Assembly (NCBI RefSeq): GCF_037201975.1 | Contig: NZ_CP147520.1 | Location: forward strand, 5,332,001-5,396,000 | Reading direction: 5' to 3' | Length of the DNA: 64,000 bases | DNA from: Streptomyces sp. TG1A-60 | Lineage (GTDB): Bacteria > Actinomycetota > Actinomycetes > Streptomycetales > Streptomycetaceae | The notes under the pieces: generated by a model | Databases searched by the model: none | What the model saw: only the letters and a program-made list of their open reading frames with translations | What the model was told of the DNA's origin: nothing | Program-made: the position numbers and the translations under genes | Shown here: piece by piece, positions 1-9,521 of the stretch | How positions within the stretch are numbered: position 1 is the first letter of the stretch | Layout: every line of letters begins with the position of its first letter

Positions 1-924
1 CTCCCGTACGTCGTACGGCGTGCGGGAGTCGACCGGCACGGCGCCGTAGAGCGTGTACGGGTCCACCTTGGGCTCGACGGCCGGCTCGACCGACCAGGGG
101 AGCGGGCCCCGGGCGGGGAGGGTGGAGACGATGTTCCGCACGATGCGCAGGGCGTGGGCGTCGCTCTCGGCGAGGTGGTCGGTGACGCCGGAGATCCGGG
201 AGTGGACCTCGCCGCCGCCCAGTTCCTCGGCGGTGACGACCTCGCCGGTGGCGGCCTTCACCAGCGGGGGGCCGCCGAGGAAGATCGTCCCCTGGCCCCG
301 GACGATGACGGCCTCGTCGCTCATGGCCGGGACGTACGCCCCGCCGGCCGTGCACGAGCCGAGGACGGCCGCGATCTGGGGGATGCCGGCGCCCGACATC
401 CGCGCCTGGTTGTAGAAGATGCGGCCGAAGTGCTCGCGGTCGGGGAAGACCTCGTCCTGCAGGGGCAGGAAGGCGCCGCCGGAGTCGACGAGGTAGAGGC
501 ACGGAAGGCGGTTCTCCAGGGCCACCTCCTGGGCCCGCAGATGCTTCTTCACCGTCATCGGGTAGTACGTGCCGCCCTTGACGGTGGCGTCGTTGGCGAC
601 GACGACGCACTCCCGGCCGCCGACCCGGCCGATCCCGGCGATCACGCCCGCCGCCGGCGCCTGTCCCTCGTACATGCCGTCGGCGGCGAGAGGCGCCAGC
701 TCCAGGAAGGGGGAGCCGGGGTCGAGGAGGGCGTCCACCCTGTCGCGCGGCAGCAGCTTGCCGCGTGCGGTGTGCCGGGCGCGCGCCTTCTCGCCGCCGC
801 CGAGCCGGGCCGCGGCCAGCTTGGCGCGCAGCTCCTCGCCCAGCGCGCGGTGCGCGGCCTCGTTGGCCCGATACGCCTCGGCCGCGGGATCTGCCGCGGT
901 CGTCAGCTCCGGTGCCTGGTCCAT
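1..924 (-). CDS. accD1: Acyl-CoA carboxylase carboxyltransferase (beta) subunit, methylcrotonyl-CoA type, C-terminus cut by window edge
   Basis: Carboxyltransferase subunit of a biotin-dependent acyl-CoA carboxylase, most likely methylcrotonyl-CoA carboxylase of leucine breakdown in the cytoplasm. The visible 308 residues begin [10 protein letters not shown] (ATG at 924) and run off the left edge, so the C-terminal part of this roughly 530-residue family is missing. Family segments seen in order are [30 protein letters not shown] and [18 protein letters not shown], the last forming part of the acyl-CoA pocket in relatives. It is divergent from a TetR gene at 1020, and two palindromes lie in the 95-base gap, so repression by that TetR is likely. 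Propionyl/acetyl-CoA specificity cannot be excluded, but the sequence and the linked acyl-CoA dehydrogenase favour methylcrotonyl-CoA. Confidence 0.9.
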   Translation of the reverse strand, partial: MDQAPELTTAADPAAEAYRANEAAHRALGEELRAKLAAARLGGGEKARARHTARGKLLPRDRVDALLDPGSPFLELAPLAADGMYEGQAPAAGVIAGIGRVGGRECVVVANDATVKGGTYYPMTVKKHLRAQEVALENRLPCLYLVDSGGAFLPLQDEVFPDREHFGRIFYNQARMSGAGIPQIAAVLGSCTAGGAYVPAMSDEAVIVRGQGTIFLGGPPLVKAATGEVVTAEELGGGEVHSRISGVTDHLAESDAHALRIVRNIVSTLPARGPLPWSVEPAVEPKVDPYTLYGAVPVDSRTPYDVRE

Positions 925-952
925 CGTGCGGTCCCCTCACCCAGTGGTCACT

Positions 953-997
953 GTTAATGAGCGTTAACGCGTTTCCACCAGGTTAACGACCGCTAAC
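953..997. promoter_or_regulatory. Two palindromic TetR-type operators between accD1 and its divergent regulator
   Basis: Two 16-base inverted repeats lie 29 bases apart centre to centre. GTTAATGAGCGTTAAC (953-968) fits GTTAA-N6-TTAAC exactly, and GTTAACGACCGCTAAC (982-997) fits with one mismatch. They sit between the divergent starts at 924 and 1020. From memory, GTTAA-N6-TTAAC is the motif of AccR, a TetR repressor of acyl-CoA carboxylase and branched-chain catabolism genes in S. avermitilis. Autoregulation plus repression of the carboxylase operon is inferred. Confidence 0.75.
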
Positions 998-1019
998 CTC
1001 CCTGTCTAGAATCGGCTCC

Positions 1020-1652
1020 ATGGCCACCAGAACCGATGCGCCCACCCGCCGGGAGCAGATCCTGAAGGAAGCCGCCCGCCTCTTCGCCGAGCGCGGCTTC
1101 CACGGCGTCGGCGTCGACGAGATAGGCGCCGCCGTCGGCATCAGCGGGCCGGGGCTCTACCGGCATTTCGCCGGCAAGGACGCGATGCTCGCGGAGCTGC
1201 TGGTGGGGATCAGCGGACAGTTGCTCACGGGGGCGAAGCGGAGGGTGGTGGAGGCGGACGCCTCCGGGCGGGGTGCCGACGGGGGGCCTGCCGGGCGGGA
1301 CGCCGAGGCGGTCCTCGACTCGCTCATCGAGGGGCACATCGACTTCGCGCTCGACGACCGGCCACTGATCACCTTGCACGATCGCGAGCTGGACCGCCTC
1401 CGGGACAGTGATCGCAAGCTCGTGCGGCAGTTGCAGCGGCAGTACGTGGAGCTGTGGGTGGGGGCGCTTCGCGCGGTGTACCCGGGGCTGGCGGAGCCCG
1501 CGGCCCGGTCGGCCGTGCACTCGGTGTTCGGGCTGCTGAACTCGACGCCGCACCTGGGGCGGCCGGGGCCGTTGCCCGGACGGGCGGCCACGGCGGGGCT
1601 GCTGCACCGGATGGCCCGGGGGGCGTTCCAAGCGGCGGCCACGGGGGAGTGA
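1020..1652 (+). CDS. TetR-family transcriptional regulator (AccR-like)
   Basis: A 210-residue TetR-family DNA-binding protein. The N-terminal helix-turn-helix is clear: TRREQILKEAARLFAERGF, then GVGVDEIGAAVGISGPGLYRHFAGKDAML (residues about 9-60). The remainder is the variable ligand-binding dimerisation half. It starts with ATG at 1020, right after two palindromes that are its probable operators. Its place between acyl-CoA carboxylase and acyl-CoA dehydrogenase genes suggests that it senses an acyl-CoA or related intermediate and controls branched-chain amino acid or short acyl-CoA degradation. That role comes from context and from recall of AccR, not from the ligand domain, which I cannot assign. 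Confidence 0.9.
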   Translation: MATRTDAPTRREQILKEAARLFAERGFHGVGVDEIGAAVGISGPGLYRHFAGKDAMLAELLVGISGQLLTGAKRRVVEADASGRGADGGPAGRDAEAVLDSLIEGHIDFALDDRPLITLHDRELDRLRDSDRKLVRQLQRQYVELWVGALRAVYPGLAEPAARSAVHSVFGLLNSTPHLGRPGPLPGRAATAGLLHRMARGAFQAAATGE

Positions 1653-1708
1653 CGAGCGTTACGGAGGGATTGGTCTGGACGGGCTCGCCTACCCGCCGGT
1701 ACGGTTGT

Positions 1709-1726
1709 CTGAGCAAGCGCTTAGCC
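1709..1726. promoter_or_regulatory. AAGCGCTT-centred palindrome upstream of the acyl-CoA dehydrogenase
   Basis: The 8-base palindrome AAGCGCTT (1715-1722) sits in the context GAGCAAGCGCTTAGCC, about 105 bases before the dehydrogenase start. It partly fits the AnCAAGnnCTTGnT pattern known for TetR-type (KstR2-like) lipid-catabolism repressors. A regulatory role is inferred only from position and symmetry. Confidence 0.35.
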
Positions 1727-1824
1727 GTGTCGGGTGAAACCGCAACCAGCGATTGAGGACCCCGGACGGCGAGCGACCACATCCGCGAGAGCGGCGCCGG
1801 CTTAGGCGCAGAGAGGGGCCGGCG

Positions 1825-2982
1825 GTGCGCCGTACGGTGTTCAACGAGGATCACGAGGCGTTCCGGGAGACCCTGCGTGCCTTCATCGAGGCCGAGGTCG
1901 TGCCCGTGTACGACGAGTGGTTCGCCGCCGGCCAGGCGCCGCGCGACTTCTACTACAAGATCGCCGAGCTGGGCCTCTTCGGTATCAACGTGCCGGAGGA
2001 GTTCGGCGGCGCCGGCATCGACTCGTACAAGTTCGAGGCCGTGATGTACGAGGAGACGGCCCGCGCGGGCGTCCACTTCGGCGGCTCCGGTGTGCACGTG
2101 CTGCTCGGTCTGCCGTACATCAAGATGCTGGCCACGGACGAGCAGAAGAAGCGGTTCCTGCCCAAGTTCGTCTCCGGTGAGGAGATGTGGGCGCTGGCCA
2201 TGACCGAGCCGGGCACCGGGTCCGACCTCGCGGGCATGAAGACCACCGCCAAGCTCAGCGAGGACGGCACGCACTACGTCCTCAACGGCTCCAAGACCTT
2301 CATCACCGGTGGCGTCCACGCCGACCGCGTGATCGTGTGCGCCCGCACCGACGCGCCCACCGCCGAGGACCGCCGTCACGGCATCTCCCTCTTCGCCGTG
2401 GACACCAGGGCCGAGGGCTACTCGATCGGGCGCAAGCTCGACAAGCTGGGCCTGCGCACCTCCGACACCGCCGAGCTGGCCTTCGTCGACGTCAAGGTCC
2501 CGGTCGAGGACCTGCTCGGCGAGGAGAACAAGGGCTTCTACTACCTCGGCCACAACCTCGCCTCCGAGCGCTGGGGCATCGCCTTCGGCGCGTACGCCCA
2601 GGCCAAGGCGGCCGTCCGGTTCGCCAAGCAGTACGTCCAGGACCGCACCGTCTTCGGCAAGTCCGTCGCGTCCTTCCAGAACACCAAGTTCGAGCTGGCC
2701 GCCTGCCAGGCCGAGGTGGACGCGGCCGAGGCCGTCGCCGACCGCGCGCTCGAAGCCCTCGACGCCGGTGAGCTGACGCCGGCCGAGGCCGCCAGCGCCA
2801 AGCTGTTCTGCACCGAGGTCGCCCACCGCGTCATCGACCGCTGCCTCCAACTGCACGGCGGCTACGGCTTCATGAACGAGTACCCGATCGCCCGCCTGTA
2901 CGCGGACAACCGCGTCAACCGCATCTACGGCGGCACCAGCGAGATCATGAAGTCGATCATCGCCAAGGACATGGGTCTGTAG
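1825..2982 (+). CDS. Acyl-CoA dehydrogenase
   Basis: FAD-dependent acyl-CoA dehydrogenase of 385 residues that oxidises an acyl-CoA thioester to the 2,3-enoyl-CoA, passing electrons to electron-transfer flavoprotein. Family marks are ALAMTEPGTGSDLAGM (flavin/substrate strand region), LNGSKTFITGG, the LHGGYGFMNEYPIARLYAD helix and the C-terminal RIYGGTSEIMKSIIAK. I chose the GTG at 1825 (VRRTVFNEDHEAF), preceded by GAGAGGGG, over an earlier in-frame codon that would add a poorly conserved Arg-rich tail. It lies downstream of the TetR gene and beside the acyl-CoA carboxylase, which fits branched-chain or short acyl-CoA degradation. Exact chain specificity is unknown. Confidence 0.93.
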   Translation: MRRTVFNEDHEAFRETLRAFIEAEVVPVYDEWFAAGQAPRDFYYKIAELGLFGINVPEEFGGAGIDSYKFEAVMYEETARAGVHFGGSGVHVLLGLPYIKMLATDEQKKRFLPKFVSGEEMWALAMTEPGTGSDLAGMKTTAKLSEDGTHYVLNGSKTFITGGVHADRVIVCARTDAPTAEDRRHGISLFAVDTRAEGYSIGRKLDKLGLRTSDTAELAFVDVKVPVEDLLGEENKGFYYLGHNLASERWGIAFGAYAQAKAAVRFAKQYVQDRTVFGKSVASFQNTKFELAACQAEVDAAEAVADRALEALDAGELTPAEAASAKLFCTEVAHRVIDRCLQLHGGYGFMNEYPIARLYADNRVNRIYGGTSEIMKSIIAKDMGL

Positions 2983-3016
2983 GCCCGGGAAATCACCGTC
3001 CGGTACACCCGACCTC

Positions 3017-3895
3017 ATGAGCCAGGCACCACTTGAGGATCTCCTCGATCTGCTCGACCTGGAGCAGATCGAGGAGAACATCTTCCGCGGCCGGTCCCGG
3101 CCCGCCATCGTCCCGAGGGTCTTCGGCGGGCAGGTCGCGGCCCAGGCGCTCGTCGCCGCCGGGCGGACGGTCCCCGAGGACCGGCTGCCCCACTCCCTCC
3201 ACGCGTACTTCCTGCGCATCGGCGATCCCGGCGCCCCCATCGTGTACACCGTGGAGCGCATGAACGACGGCCGCTCCTTCACCGCGCGCCGCGTCGTCGC
3301 CGTCCAGCACGGCCAGCCGATCTTCGCCCTCTCCGCGTCCTTCCAGCGGTACGAGGACGGCCTCGACCACCAGGCCCCGATGCCCGCCGCGCCCGCCCCG
3401 GAGACCCTCCCCACCGCCGAGCAGCGGCTCCCGGCGTACGGCCTCGACCCGGCCGTGGTGGAGAAGATGCTGGAGGCCCGGGCCGCCGTCGACCTGCGCT
3501 ACGTCGACGACCCGCCCTACGGCCGCTACGGCGAGCCTCGCGAACCGCGCTCCCAGGTCTGGTTCCGCGCCAACGGCAAGCTCGACGACGACCCCCTTCT
3601 GCACGTCGTCCTCGCCACCTACGTCTCCGACATGACGCTCCTCGACTCCGTCCTGCTCGCGCACGGACGCGGCGGCTGGGCGGTCGGCGATGTCGTCGGG
3701 GCCTCCCTGGACCACGCCATGTGGTTCCACCGGCCCTTCCGCGCCGACGAATGGCTCCTGTACGACCAGGAGTCGCCGTCCGCGGCGGCCGGCCGGGGCC
3801 TCGGCCAGGGCCGGATCTACACGCAGGACGGCCGGCTCGCGATCTCCGTGATCCAGGAGGGCGTCGTCCGCGCACCGAGGCCGAAGACCCCCTGA
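3017..3895 (+). CDS. tesB: Acyl-CoA thioesterase II (TesB family)
   Basis: A 292-residue double-hotdog thioesterase that hydrolyses acyl-CoA to free acid and CoA. The length matches the TesB family, and family segments are present: EENIFRGRSRP near the N-terminus, VFGGQVAAQALVAAG, HSLHAYFLRIGDP, and the C-terminal half with DHAMWFHRPFRADEWLLYD followed by GRIYTQDGRLA. It starts 34 bases after the acyl-CoA dehydrogenase on the same strand, so the two are probably cotranscribed. Substrate length is not predictable. Confidence 0.92.
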   Translation: MSQAPLEDLLDLLDLEQIEENIFRGRSRPAIVPRVFGGQVAAQALVAAGRTVPEDRLPHSLHAYFLRIGDPGAPIVYTVERMNDGRSFTARRVVAVQHGQPIFALSASFQRYEDGLDHQAPMPAAPAPETLPTAEQRLPAYGLDPAVVEKMLEARAAVDLRYVDDPPYGRYGEPREPRSQVWFRANGKLDDDPLLHVVLATYVSDMTLLDSVLLAHGRGGWAVGDVVGASLDHAMWFHRPFRADEWLLYDQESPSAAAGRGLGQGRIYTQDGRLAISVIQEGVVRAPRPKTP

Positions 3896-4061
3896 CCCCG
3901 CGGCCCTGGTAGTGCTCCGTTAGGTGGTGCCGACCTGCGGCGATTCGACGACGCGGTGGAATGGACGACGTCCCGGCCACGGCGGTCTCCGCAGGTCGTG
4001 ACCGGGGGCCGGGCGCCGCCGAAGCCCGGCGCCACTCGGCGGGTCCGCACTCGACGGAGCC

Positions 4062-4859
4062 CTACCGGCTGTCCTTGAGCCCCGCCTGTTCCAGCAGGTA
4101 CGCGGTCATCGGGTCGTAGAAGCGCGGGCTGACCACGTGGTCGTCCAGGGGGACCGCGACCTGGAGGGTGCCCTCGGACTCGCCGAGGAAGAGGGCCGGG
4201 TCGTTGGAGTCCGCGTAGCCGACGGAGTCGACGCCGAGCTGGCCGGCGCAGCCCGCCCAGCCGTGGTCGGCGACGACCAGGTCGGGCAGCGGCCGGCCGG
4301 CGCCCTGAAGTCCCCGGAGGACGGCGCGCATCGGCTCGGGGGAGTGGGTGTGCCAGAGGGTGGCGCCGTGTTCGAGGACGGCGATGTCGGCGAACTGCAT
4401 GACGTACCCCTCCTCCGTCTGGAGGCCGTCCGGGATGACGACGATCTCGCAGCCGGCCGCGCGCAGCGCCCGAGCCGTCTCGTGGTGCACCTGGAGCAGG
4501 CCGCCGGGGTGGCCGGTGGCGAACAGGACCCGCTGACCGCCCTCGGCGGCCTTGCGCAGCCGGGCCGCCATACGCTCCAGCGCGTCGATCGTCAGGTCCG
4601 GGTCGATGGTGTCCTGGCCGTAGCGGTACCCCGGGTCGTCGTTCACGCCGACGCGCTCCGCCATCACGGCCAGCACGTCCTGCTCGTCGCTCCAGCGGTC
4701 CCCGAGCTCCAGGCCCAGCCAGTAGTGGCGGTTGCCGTTGGCCAGTTCGCGGTAGTGGGAGAGGTTGTTCTCGCGCGGCGTGGCGACATCGCCCGCGATA
4801 CGCGTCCGTACGAGGTGTTCGACGAGCTCGGCGCGGCTGGGGGTCCCGGGTATCGGCAT
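4062..4859 (-). CDS. Conserved phosphatase-like protein
   Basis: A 265-residue cytoplasmic protein starting MPIPGTPSRAELVEHLVRT. I recognise it as a family conserved in Streptomyces next to agmatinase and usually labelled phosphatase, but I see no classical phosphatase motif and the reaction is uncertain. Conserved-looking stretches are VLFATGHPGGLLQVHHE, EIVVIPDG, LVVADHGWAGCAG and VAVPLDDHVVSPRFYDPM. The many His and Asp residues would suit a metal-dependent hydrolase. It is divergent from agmatinase (start 5046), with a 186-base shared promoter region. It converges on the thioesterase gene, and I see only weak hairpins in that gap. Confidence 0.85.
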   Translation of the reverse strand: MPIPGTPSRAELVEHLVRTRIAGDVATPRENNLSHYRELANGNRHYWLGLELGDRWSDEQDVLAVMAERVGVNDDPGYRYGQDTIDPDLTIDALERMAARLRKAAEGGQRVLFATGHPGGLLQVHHETARALRAAGCEIVVIPDGLQTEEGYVMQFADIAVLEHGATLWHTHSPEPMRAVLRGLQGAGRPLPDLVVADHGWAGCAGQLGVDSVGYADSNDPALFLGESEGTLQVAVPLDDHVVSPRFYDPMTAYLLEQAGLKDSR

Positions 4860-5045
4860 ACGTCCATTGTGAGGCAGACGACTGCGGGAGTCGCGGGCGT
4901 CGGGACCGCTGCGACCTGCGTCACTCCGTGCGGCGTTCCGAGTCCGAGCCGGTCCCGACTCGCCAGTAGGATCACATCCAGTAGTACATATCGGAGCATA
5001 TCTATGCGTGCGCGACGAAGCGTATGCAGGAAGTAGGCAGTTCCC

Positions 5046-6047
5046 ATGAGCAGCAACGAGACGCCCCGCGGCCCGGTCGACTCGCCCCGAGGTCCGGTCG
5101 ACTCCTCCCGCGTCCCGCGGTACGCCGGGCCCGCGACGTACGCCCGGCTGCCCCGCCTCGACGAGGTGGGCCGCGCGGACGTCGCCGTCGTGGGCGTGCC
5201 GTTCGACTCGGGCGTCTCGTACCGGCCGGGCGCACGTTTCGGCGGCAACGCGATCCGTGAGGCGTCCCGGCTGCTGCGTCCCTACAACCCGGCGCAGGAC
5301 GCCTCCCCCTTCGCGCTCGCCCAGGTCGCGGACGCCGGCGACATCTCCGCCAACCCCTTCGACATCAACGAGGCGGTGGAGGCGGTGGAGGCGGCGGCGG
5401 ACGAGCTGCTGGGGACGGGTGCCCGGCTGATGACCCTCGGCGGCGACCACACCATCGCGCTGCCCCTGCTGCGCTCGGTGGCCAGGAAGCACGGCCCGGT
5501 CGCGCTGCTGCACTTCGACGCCCATCTCGACACCTGGGACACGTACTTCGGCGCCGAGTACACCCACGGCACCCCGTTCCGGCGGGCGGTGGAGGAGGGG
5601 ATCCTGGACACGGAGGCGCTGTCCCACGTGGGCACGCGCGGTCCGCTGTACGGCAGGCAGGACCTCACCGACGACGAGAAGATGGGCTTCGGGATCGTCA
5701 CGTCCGCCGACATCTACCGCCGGGGCGCGGACGAGGTGGCGGACCAGCTGCGCCAGCGCATCGGCGACCGCCCGCTGTACGTCTCCATCGACATCGACTG
5801 CCTCGACCCGGCCCACGCGCCGGGCACGGGGACGCCGGAGGCCGGCGGCATGACCTCCCGCGAGCTGCTGGAGATCCTGCGGGGCCTGGCCTCCTGCAAC
5901 CTGGTCTCCGCCGACGTCGTCGAGGTGGCGCCCGCGTACGATCACGCCGAGATCACCGCGGTGGCCGCCTCGCACACGGCGTACGAACTCACCACGATCA
6001 TGTCCCGCCAGATCGCGCGGGAGAAGCGGGAGAAGGCAGCGCAGTGA
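5046..6047 (+). CDS. speB: Agmatinase / ureohydrolase
   Basis: A 333-residue Mn-dependent ureohydrolase, most likely hydrolysing agmatine to putrescine and urea. The metal-binding set of the arginase fold is complete: [22 protein letters not shown] and [19 protein letters not shown] (residues about 130-270). The start at 5046 is preceded by AGGAAG at a slightly long spacing of 12 bases. Its stop overlaps the GTG of the next gene by four bases, so it is translationally coupled to a thiamine-diphosphate enzyme. Other guanidino substrates (guanidinobutyrate and similar) are possible. Confidence 0.92.
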   Translation: MSSNETPRGPVDSPRGPVDSSRVPRYAGPATYARLPRLDEVGRADVAVVGVPFDSGVSYRPGARFGGNAIREASRLLRPYNPAQDASPFALAQVADAGDISANPFDINEAVEAVEAAADELLGTGARLMTLGGDHTIALPLLRSVARKHGPVALLHFDAHLDTWDTYFGAEYTHGTPFRRAVEEGILDTEALSHVGTRGPLYGRQDLTDDEKMGFGIVTSADIYRRGADEVADQLRQRIGDRPLYVSIDIDCLDPAHAPGTGTPEAGGMTSRELLEILRGLASCNLVSADVVEVAPAYDHAEITAVAASHTAYELTTIMSRQIAREKREKAAQ

Positions 6048-7764
6048 CCCACGACCACGACCTGGTACTCCGCCCGACGGCCGCCCAGAGGGAGGCCGCG
6101 CTGAACCCTCCCCCGGGCCGCAACGGCGGAGACCTGGTCGTGGAGACGCTGGCCGGACTCGGCGCGACGACGGTGTTCGGGCTCCCCGGCCAGCACGCCC
6201 TCGGTCTGTTCGACGCGCTGCGCCGCTCGGACCTGCGGTATATCGGCCTGCGGGTCGAGAACAACGCGGGCTTCGCGGCGGACGCGTACGGCCGCGTCAC
6301 CGGCGAGGCGGCCCCGCTGCTGCTGTCGACGGGACCGGGCGCGCTGACGTCACTGGCGGCGCTGCAGGAGGCGGCGGCGGCCTCGGCGCCGGTGCTGGCG
6401 ATCAGCAGTCAGGTCCCGACGGCGGGCCTGGGCGGCGGCCGTCACGGTTACCTCCACGAACTCCCCGACCAGGCGGCCTCCTTCAGGGGCGTCGTCAAGT
6501 CCGTCCACACCGTCCGCGCGCAATCTCAGATCCCCTCCGCGATCGCCGCCGCGTGGCAGTCGGCGCTCACGGCTCCGCACGGCCCGGTGTGGGTGGAGAT
6601 CCCGCAGGACGTGCTGCTGGCGAAGACGCCTCTGCCGGTGGTGACGGGGGTGGACGCGACGCCGGAGGAGCTGGTGCCGCGTCCCGAACTGACCGCCGTG
6701 GCCGCCGGCCTGCTGTCCCGGGCGGCCCGTCCGGCGATCATCGCGGGCGGCGGGGTCGTACGGGCGGACGCCTCCGGCAAGCTGCGCCGACTGGCGGAAC
6801 GGCTGTCGGCGCCGGTCGTGACGACCTTCGGGGGAAGGGCGCGTTCCCCTGGACGCACCCGCTGTCGCTCCAGTCCTGGCTGGAGGACCGGCACACGACG
6901 GACTTCCTGGAGGACGCGGACGTCCTGCTGGTGGTGGGCTCAGGGCTCGGTGAACTCTCCTCCAACTACCACACGTTCAAGCCCCGGGGCCGAGTGATCC
7001 AGATCGAGGCGGACCTCGGGAAGCTGGAGTCCAACCACCCGGCGCTGGGCATCCACGCGGACGCGCGGCCGGCGTTGCAGGCGCTGCTGGAGACGATCGA
7101 GGAGCCACGGGAGGACGAGTCGGCGCCGGGGCGGGTCCGCGCGGTGCTCGACCGCGTCCGTGAACGCATCGACGCCCAGCAACTCACCCTGGAACAGGAC
7201 CTGTTGGCGTCCATTCGACGGGCCCTGCCACCCCGCGCCCCCTCCTTCTGGGACATGACGATCCTGGCGTACTGGGCCTGGTCGGCATTCGATCCGCGGG
7301 GCGCGAACACCATGCACTCCGCCCAGGGCTCCGGCGGCCTCGGCTACGCATTCCCGGCGGCCCTCGGCGCGGCGGCGGCCGACCCGACGCAGCCGGTGCT
7401 GGCCGTCTCGGGCGACGGCGGCGCGCTGTACTCGATCGCGGAACTGGCAACCGCCCGGCAGTACGACCTGAACGTCACCTGGCTCGTCGTCGACGACGGC
7501 GGCTACGGCATCCTGCGCGCGTACATGACCGACGCGTTCGGCGGGACGACCGGCACGGAGCTGACCCGCCCGGACTACGTGGCCCTCGCCGAGTCCTTCG
7601 GCGTCCCCGGCCTGCGCACGACCCCCGAGACCCTCGCGGAGGACCTCGCCAAGTGCCTTGCCGCGCCCGGCCCCTCGGTGGTCGTCCTGCCGGTGGTGCC
7701 GCGGATGTTCGCGCCGACGCACACGGAGAACCCGGCGCGCACGGAGAACCCGGCGGACCTGTAG
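6044..7764 (+). pseudogene. Thiamine-diphosphate enzyme (acetolactate synthase-like), frameshifted
   Basis: Relative of acetolactate synthase and benzoylformate decarboxylase, about 573 residues once repaired. The N-terminal domain has the activating Glu in YIGLRVENNAGFAADAYGR. The C-terminal domain has the diphosphate/Mg motif GDGGALYSIAELATARQYDL ending in DDGGYG. Translation starts at GTG 6044, overlapping the agmatinase stop. At 6830-6834 there are five Gs where six would keep frame: before it the protein reads VVTTFGG, and after it, one frame over, KGAFPWTHPLSLQSWLED. As written, the ribosome would terminate at 6997. All other conserved residues are intact, so this is either a sequencing error or a very recent mutation. 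The substrate is unknown; pairing with agmatinase suggests guanidino or amine catabolism. Confidence 0.88.
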
Positions 7765-7830
7765 AACCCGGCGCACCGGTAGAGCCGGTGGGCGGCGGCT
7801 GCCCGGCGTGGACGTGATCCGATCCGCGCC

Positions 7831-7860
7831 GGAGGCGGCGGTGGTGGTGCCGCCGCCTCC
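7831..7860. terminator. Bidirectional hairpin terminator
   Basis: Perfect 11-base arms GGAGGCGGCGG (7831-7841) and CCGCCGCCTCC (7850-7860) with an 8-base loop, placed between two converging genes (ending at 7764 and 7896). No T-tract follows, as is usual for Streptomyces terminators. Confidence 0.75.
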
Positions 7861-7895
7861 GGGACGGGCCTTACCTCCGCCCGCCGTGCTCCGGC

Positions 7896-9386
7896 TCAGC
7901 GCAGGGCCGCGCCGAACATCGCGTCCGTGTACGGGGCGGACACGTCCTTCGGGCCGAACGCGAGGGCCGACCCGGTGGTCAGGCCGGTGGCCGTGCCGCC
8001 GAGGATCCAGACGGCCCCGTTGTCGCTGTTCTCGGTGGGGGAGCCGGCGGCGAGGTCGGCGTGGCCGTCGCCGTCGAGGTCCAGGAGGGCTGTGGCGGCG
8101 CCGAACCTGTCGTCCTTCTCGGCGACTCCGGGGACCCCGGCGGTGTTCTGGTGGAAGACCCGCGTGCCGGTGCCCGTGATACCGGAGGCGGTGCCGGGGA
8201 CGAGGGCGACCGAGCCCGCGTCGGCGATGTCCTTGACATCCTCGTACGCGATGCCGAGGGCGAGGTCGGCGTATCCGTCGCCGGTGACGTCGGCGACGGA
8301 GACCGCCGAGCCGACCAGGTCGCCGGACTCCTGCGCGCCGGGGAAGCCGGGGAGGCCCTGGTCGAAGGTCTGCGTGTTCGCCCCGGACGGGCCGGTGGGG
8401 GAGCCGTAGGCCACCCGGACCTGGTCGGACCAGCCGTCCGCGCCCACGACCACGTCGTCGTAGCCGTCGCCGTTCACGTCGCCCACGCCCGTGCCCGCCG
8501 GATCGCGGCTCACGTCGTCGCCGGGCACCCAACCGCGGGTGAAGCCCGAACCGCCGCCCAGGAGAAGGCGGTTGCCCCAGGTGCCGTCGCCCGTGTAGTG
8601 CCACTGGACCAGGTCGTCCCGGCCGTCGCCGTTGACATCCCCGACCTGGCCGGAGACGACCGGGCCGGTGATGGAGGACGGGCCGTCCTCGCAGCCGCCG
8701 CCGCTCGCGCAGGAGGCGTCGTCCTCGTCCCAGCCCCACCACAGGGACTTGTCGAGGAGGTTGACTACGGCGGTGGGCTTGCCGGCACGGGATATCGGGC
8801 CCTTCCACAGGGCCGCCGGTGCGCCCTCGGGGTCGTCGCCGCCGACGGACCGGGCGGAGAAGAGCGCGAGGTCGGTCCTGCCGTCGCCGTCGAAGTCGCC
8901 CGCCTGCGGGGCCGCCCCGAACCCGGCGACGCTCGTACCGCCGGTCAGTCCGGCGGCCGACCCCCAGACGATCACGGAGCCCGCCGCACCGCCCGCGAGC
9001 ACCAGGTCGCCGTAACCGTCCCGGTCCAGGTCACCCTTGGCGAACGTCGAACCGAAGCGCTGGTTCGCGGTGGCGGAGCCGGGCACGCCGCTCGTCGAAC
9101 GGCTGAGGAGCTTCTTCTTCGTCGTGGAGATCCCGCTCTTCGACCCGTACATGACGGCCACATAGCCCGCCTTGGCCTTCCCGGACACCGTGGCGTTCGG
9201 GGCGGCTATGACCAGGTCGGCGTACCCGTCCCCGTTGAAGTCGTCCGCCACGCCCACGGACGGGGTGGCCGCCGAGGCGGGGCCGAGCGACCAGGCGGTC
9301 AGGCCCCCGGCCAGCAGCACCACCGCGGCCAGGGGTGCGCTCACTCGGGCTGTGCGGATACCGCGTCGTGCTCCTGCTCGTGACAT
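7896..9386 (-). CDS. Secreted FG-GAP/VCBS repeat protein (integrin alpha-like propeller)
   Basis: A 496-residue secreted protein. The ATG at 9386, preceded by GAAAGG, gives MSRAGARRGIRTARVSAPLA, a basic N-region followed by a hydrophobic signal ending near PASAA. The mature part is a beta-propeller of seven FG-GAP repeats with calcium-binding D-x-D/N-G-D loops: DDFNGDGYADLV, GDLDRDGYGDLV, GDFDGDGRTDLA, GDVNGDGRDDLV, GDVNGDGYDDVV, ADVTGDGYADLA and LDLDGDGHADLA. Such propellers bind extracellular ligands or serve as adhesins. No catalytic domain is visible. It converges on the thiamine-diphosphate gene. Confidence 0.9.
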   Translation of the reverse strand: MSRAGARRGIRTARVSAPLAAVVLLAGGLTAWSLGPASAATPSVGVADDFNGDGYADLVIAAPNATVSGKAKAGYVAVMYGSKSGISTTKKKLLSRSTSGVPGSATANQRFGSTFAKGDLDRDGYGDLVLAGGAAGSVIVWGSAAGLTGGTSVAGFGAAPQAGDFDGDGRTDLALFSARSVGGDDPEGAPAALWKGPISRAGKPTAVVNLLDKSLWWGWDEDDASCASGGGCEDGPSSITGPVVSGQVGDVNGDGRDDLVQWHYTGDGTWGNRLLLGGGSGFTRGWVPGDDVSRDPAGTGVGDVNGDGYDDVVVGADGWSDQVRVAYGSPTGPSGANTQTFDQGLPGFPGAQESGDLVGSAVSVADVTGDGYADLALGIAYEDVKDIADAGSVALVPGTASGITGTGTRVFHQNTAGVPGVAEKDDRFGAATALLDLDGDGHADLAAGSPTENSDNGAVWILGGTATGLTTGSALAFGPKDVSAPYTDAMFGAALR

Positions 9387-9521
9387 GCACGTGCCTTTCG
9401 GGTCGGTGGGGTCCGGCGGGCGGAAGTTCCGCGTCCGTGTAGTAGTCCGACTCGAAGGGGGCTCCACCAGTTGTACGTCCGCATGTCATGAATGAGTAAC
9501 CGACGGCACGCACACGGGGAG

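Noticed and set aside
1369..3414. 681-codon open frame on the minus strand
   Set aside because: Shadow of the TetR and acyl-CoA dehydrogenase genes; low-complexity Ala/Gly/Arg content and no motif.
3896..4061. Hairpins between the converging thioesterase and phosphatase-like genes
   Set aside because: Only short 6-base stems such as CCGGGC/GCCCGG; too weak to call as a terminator.
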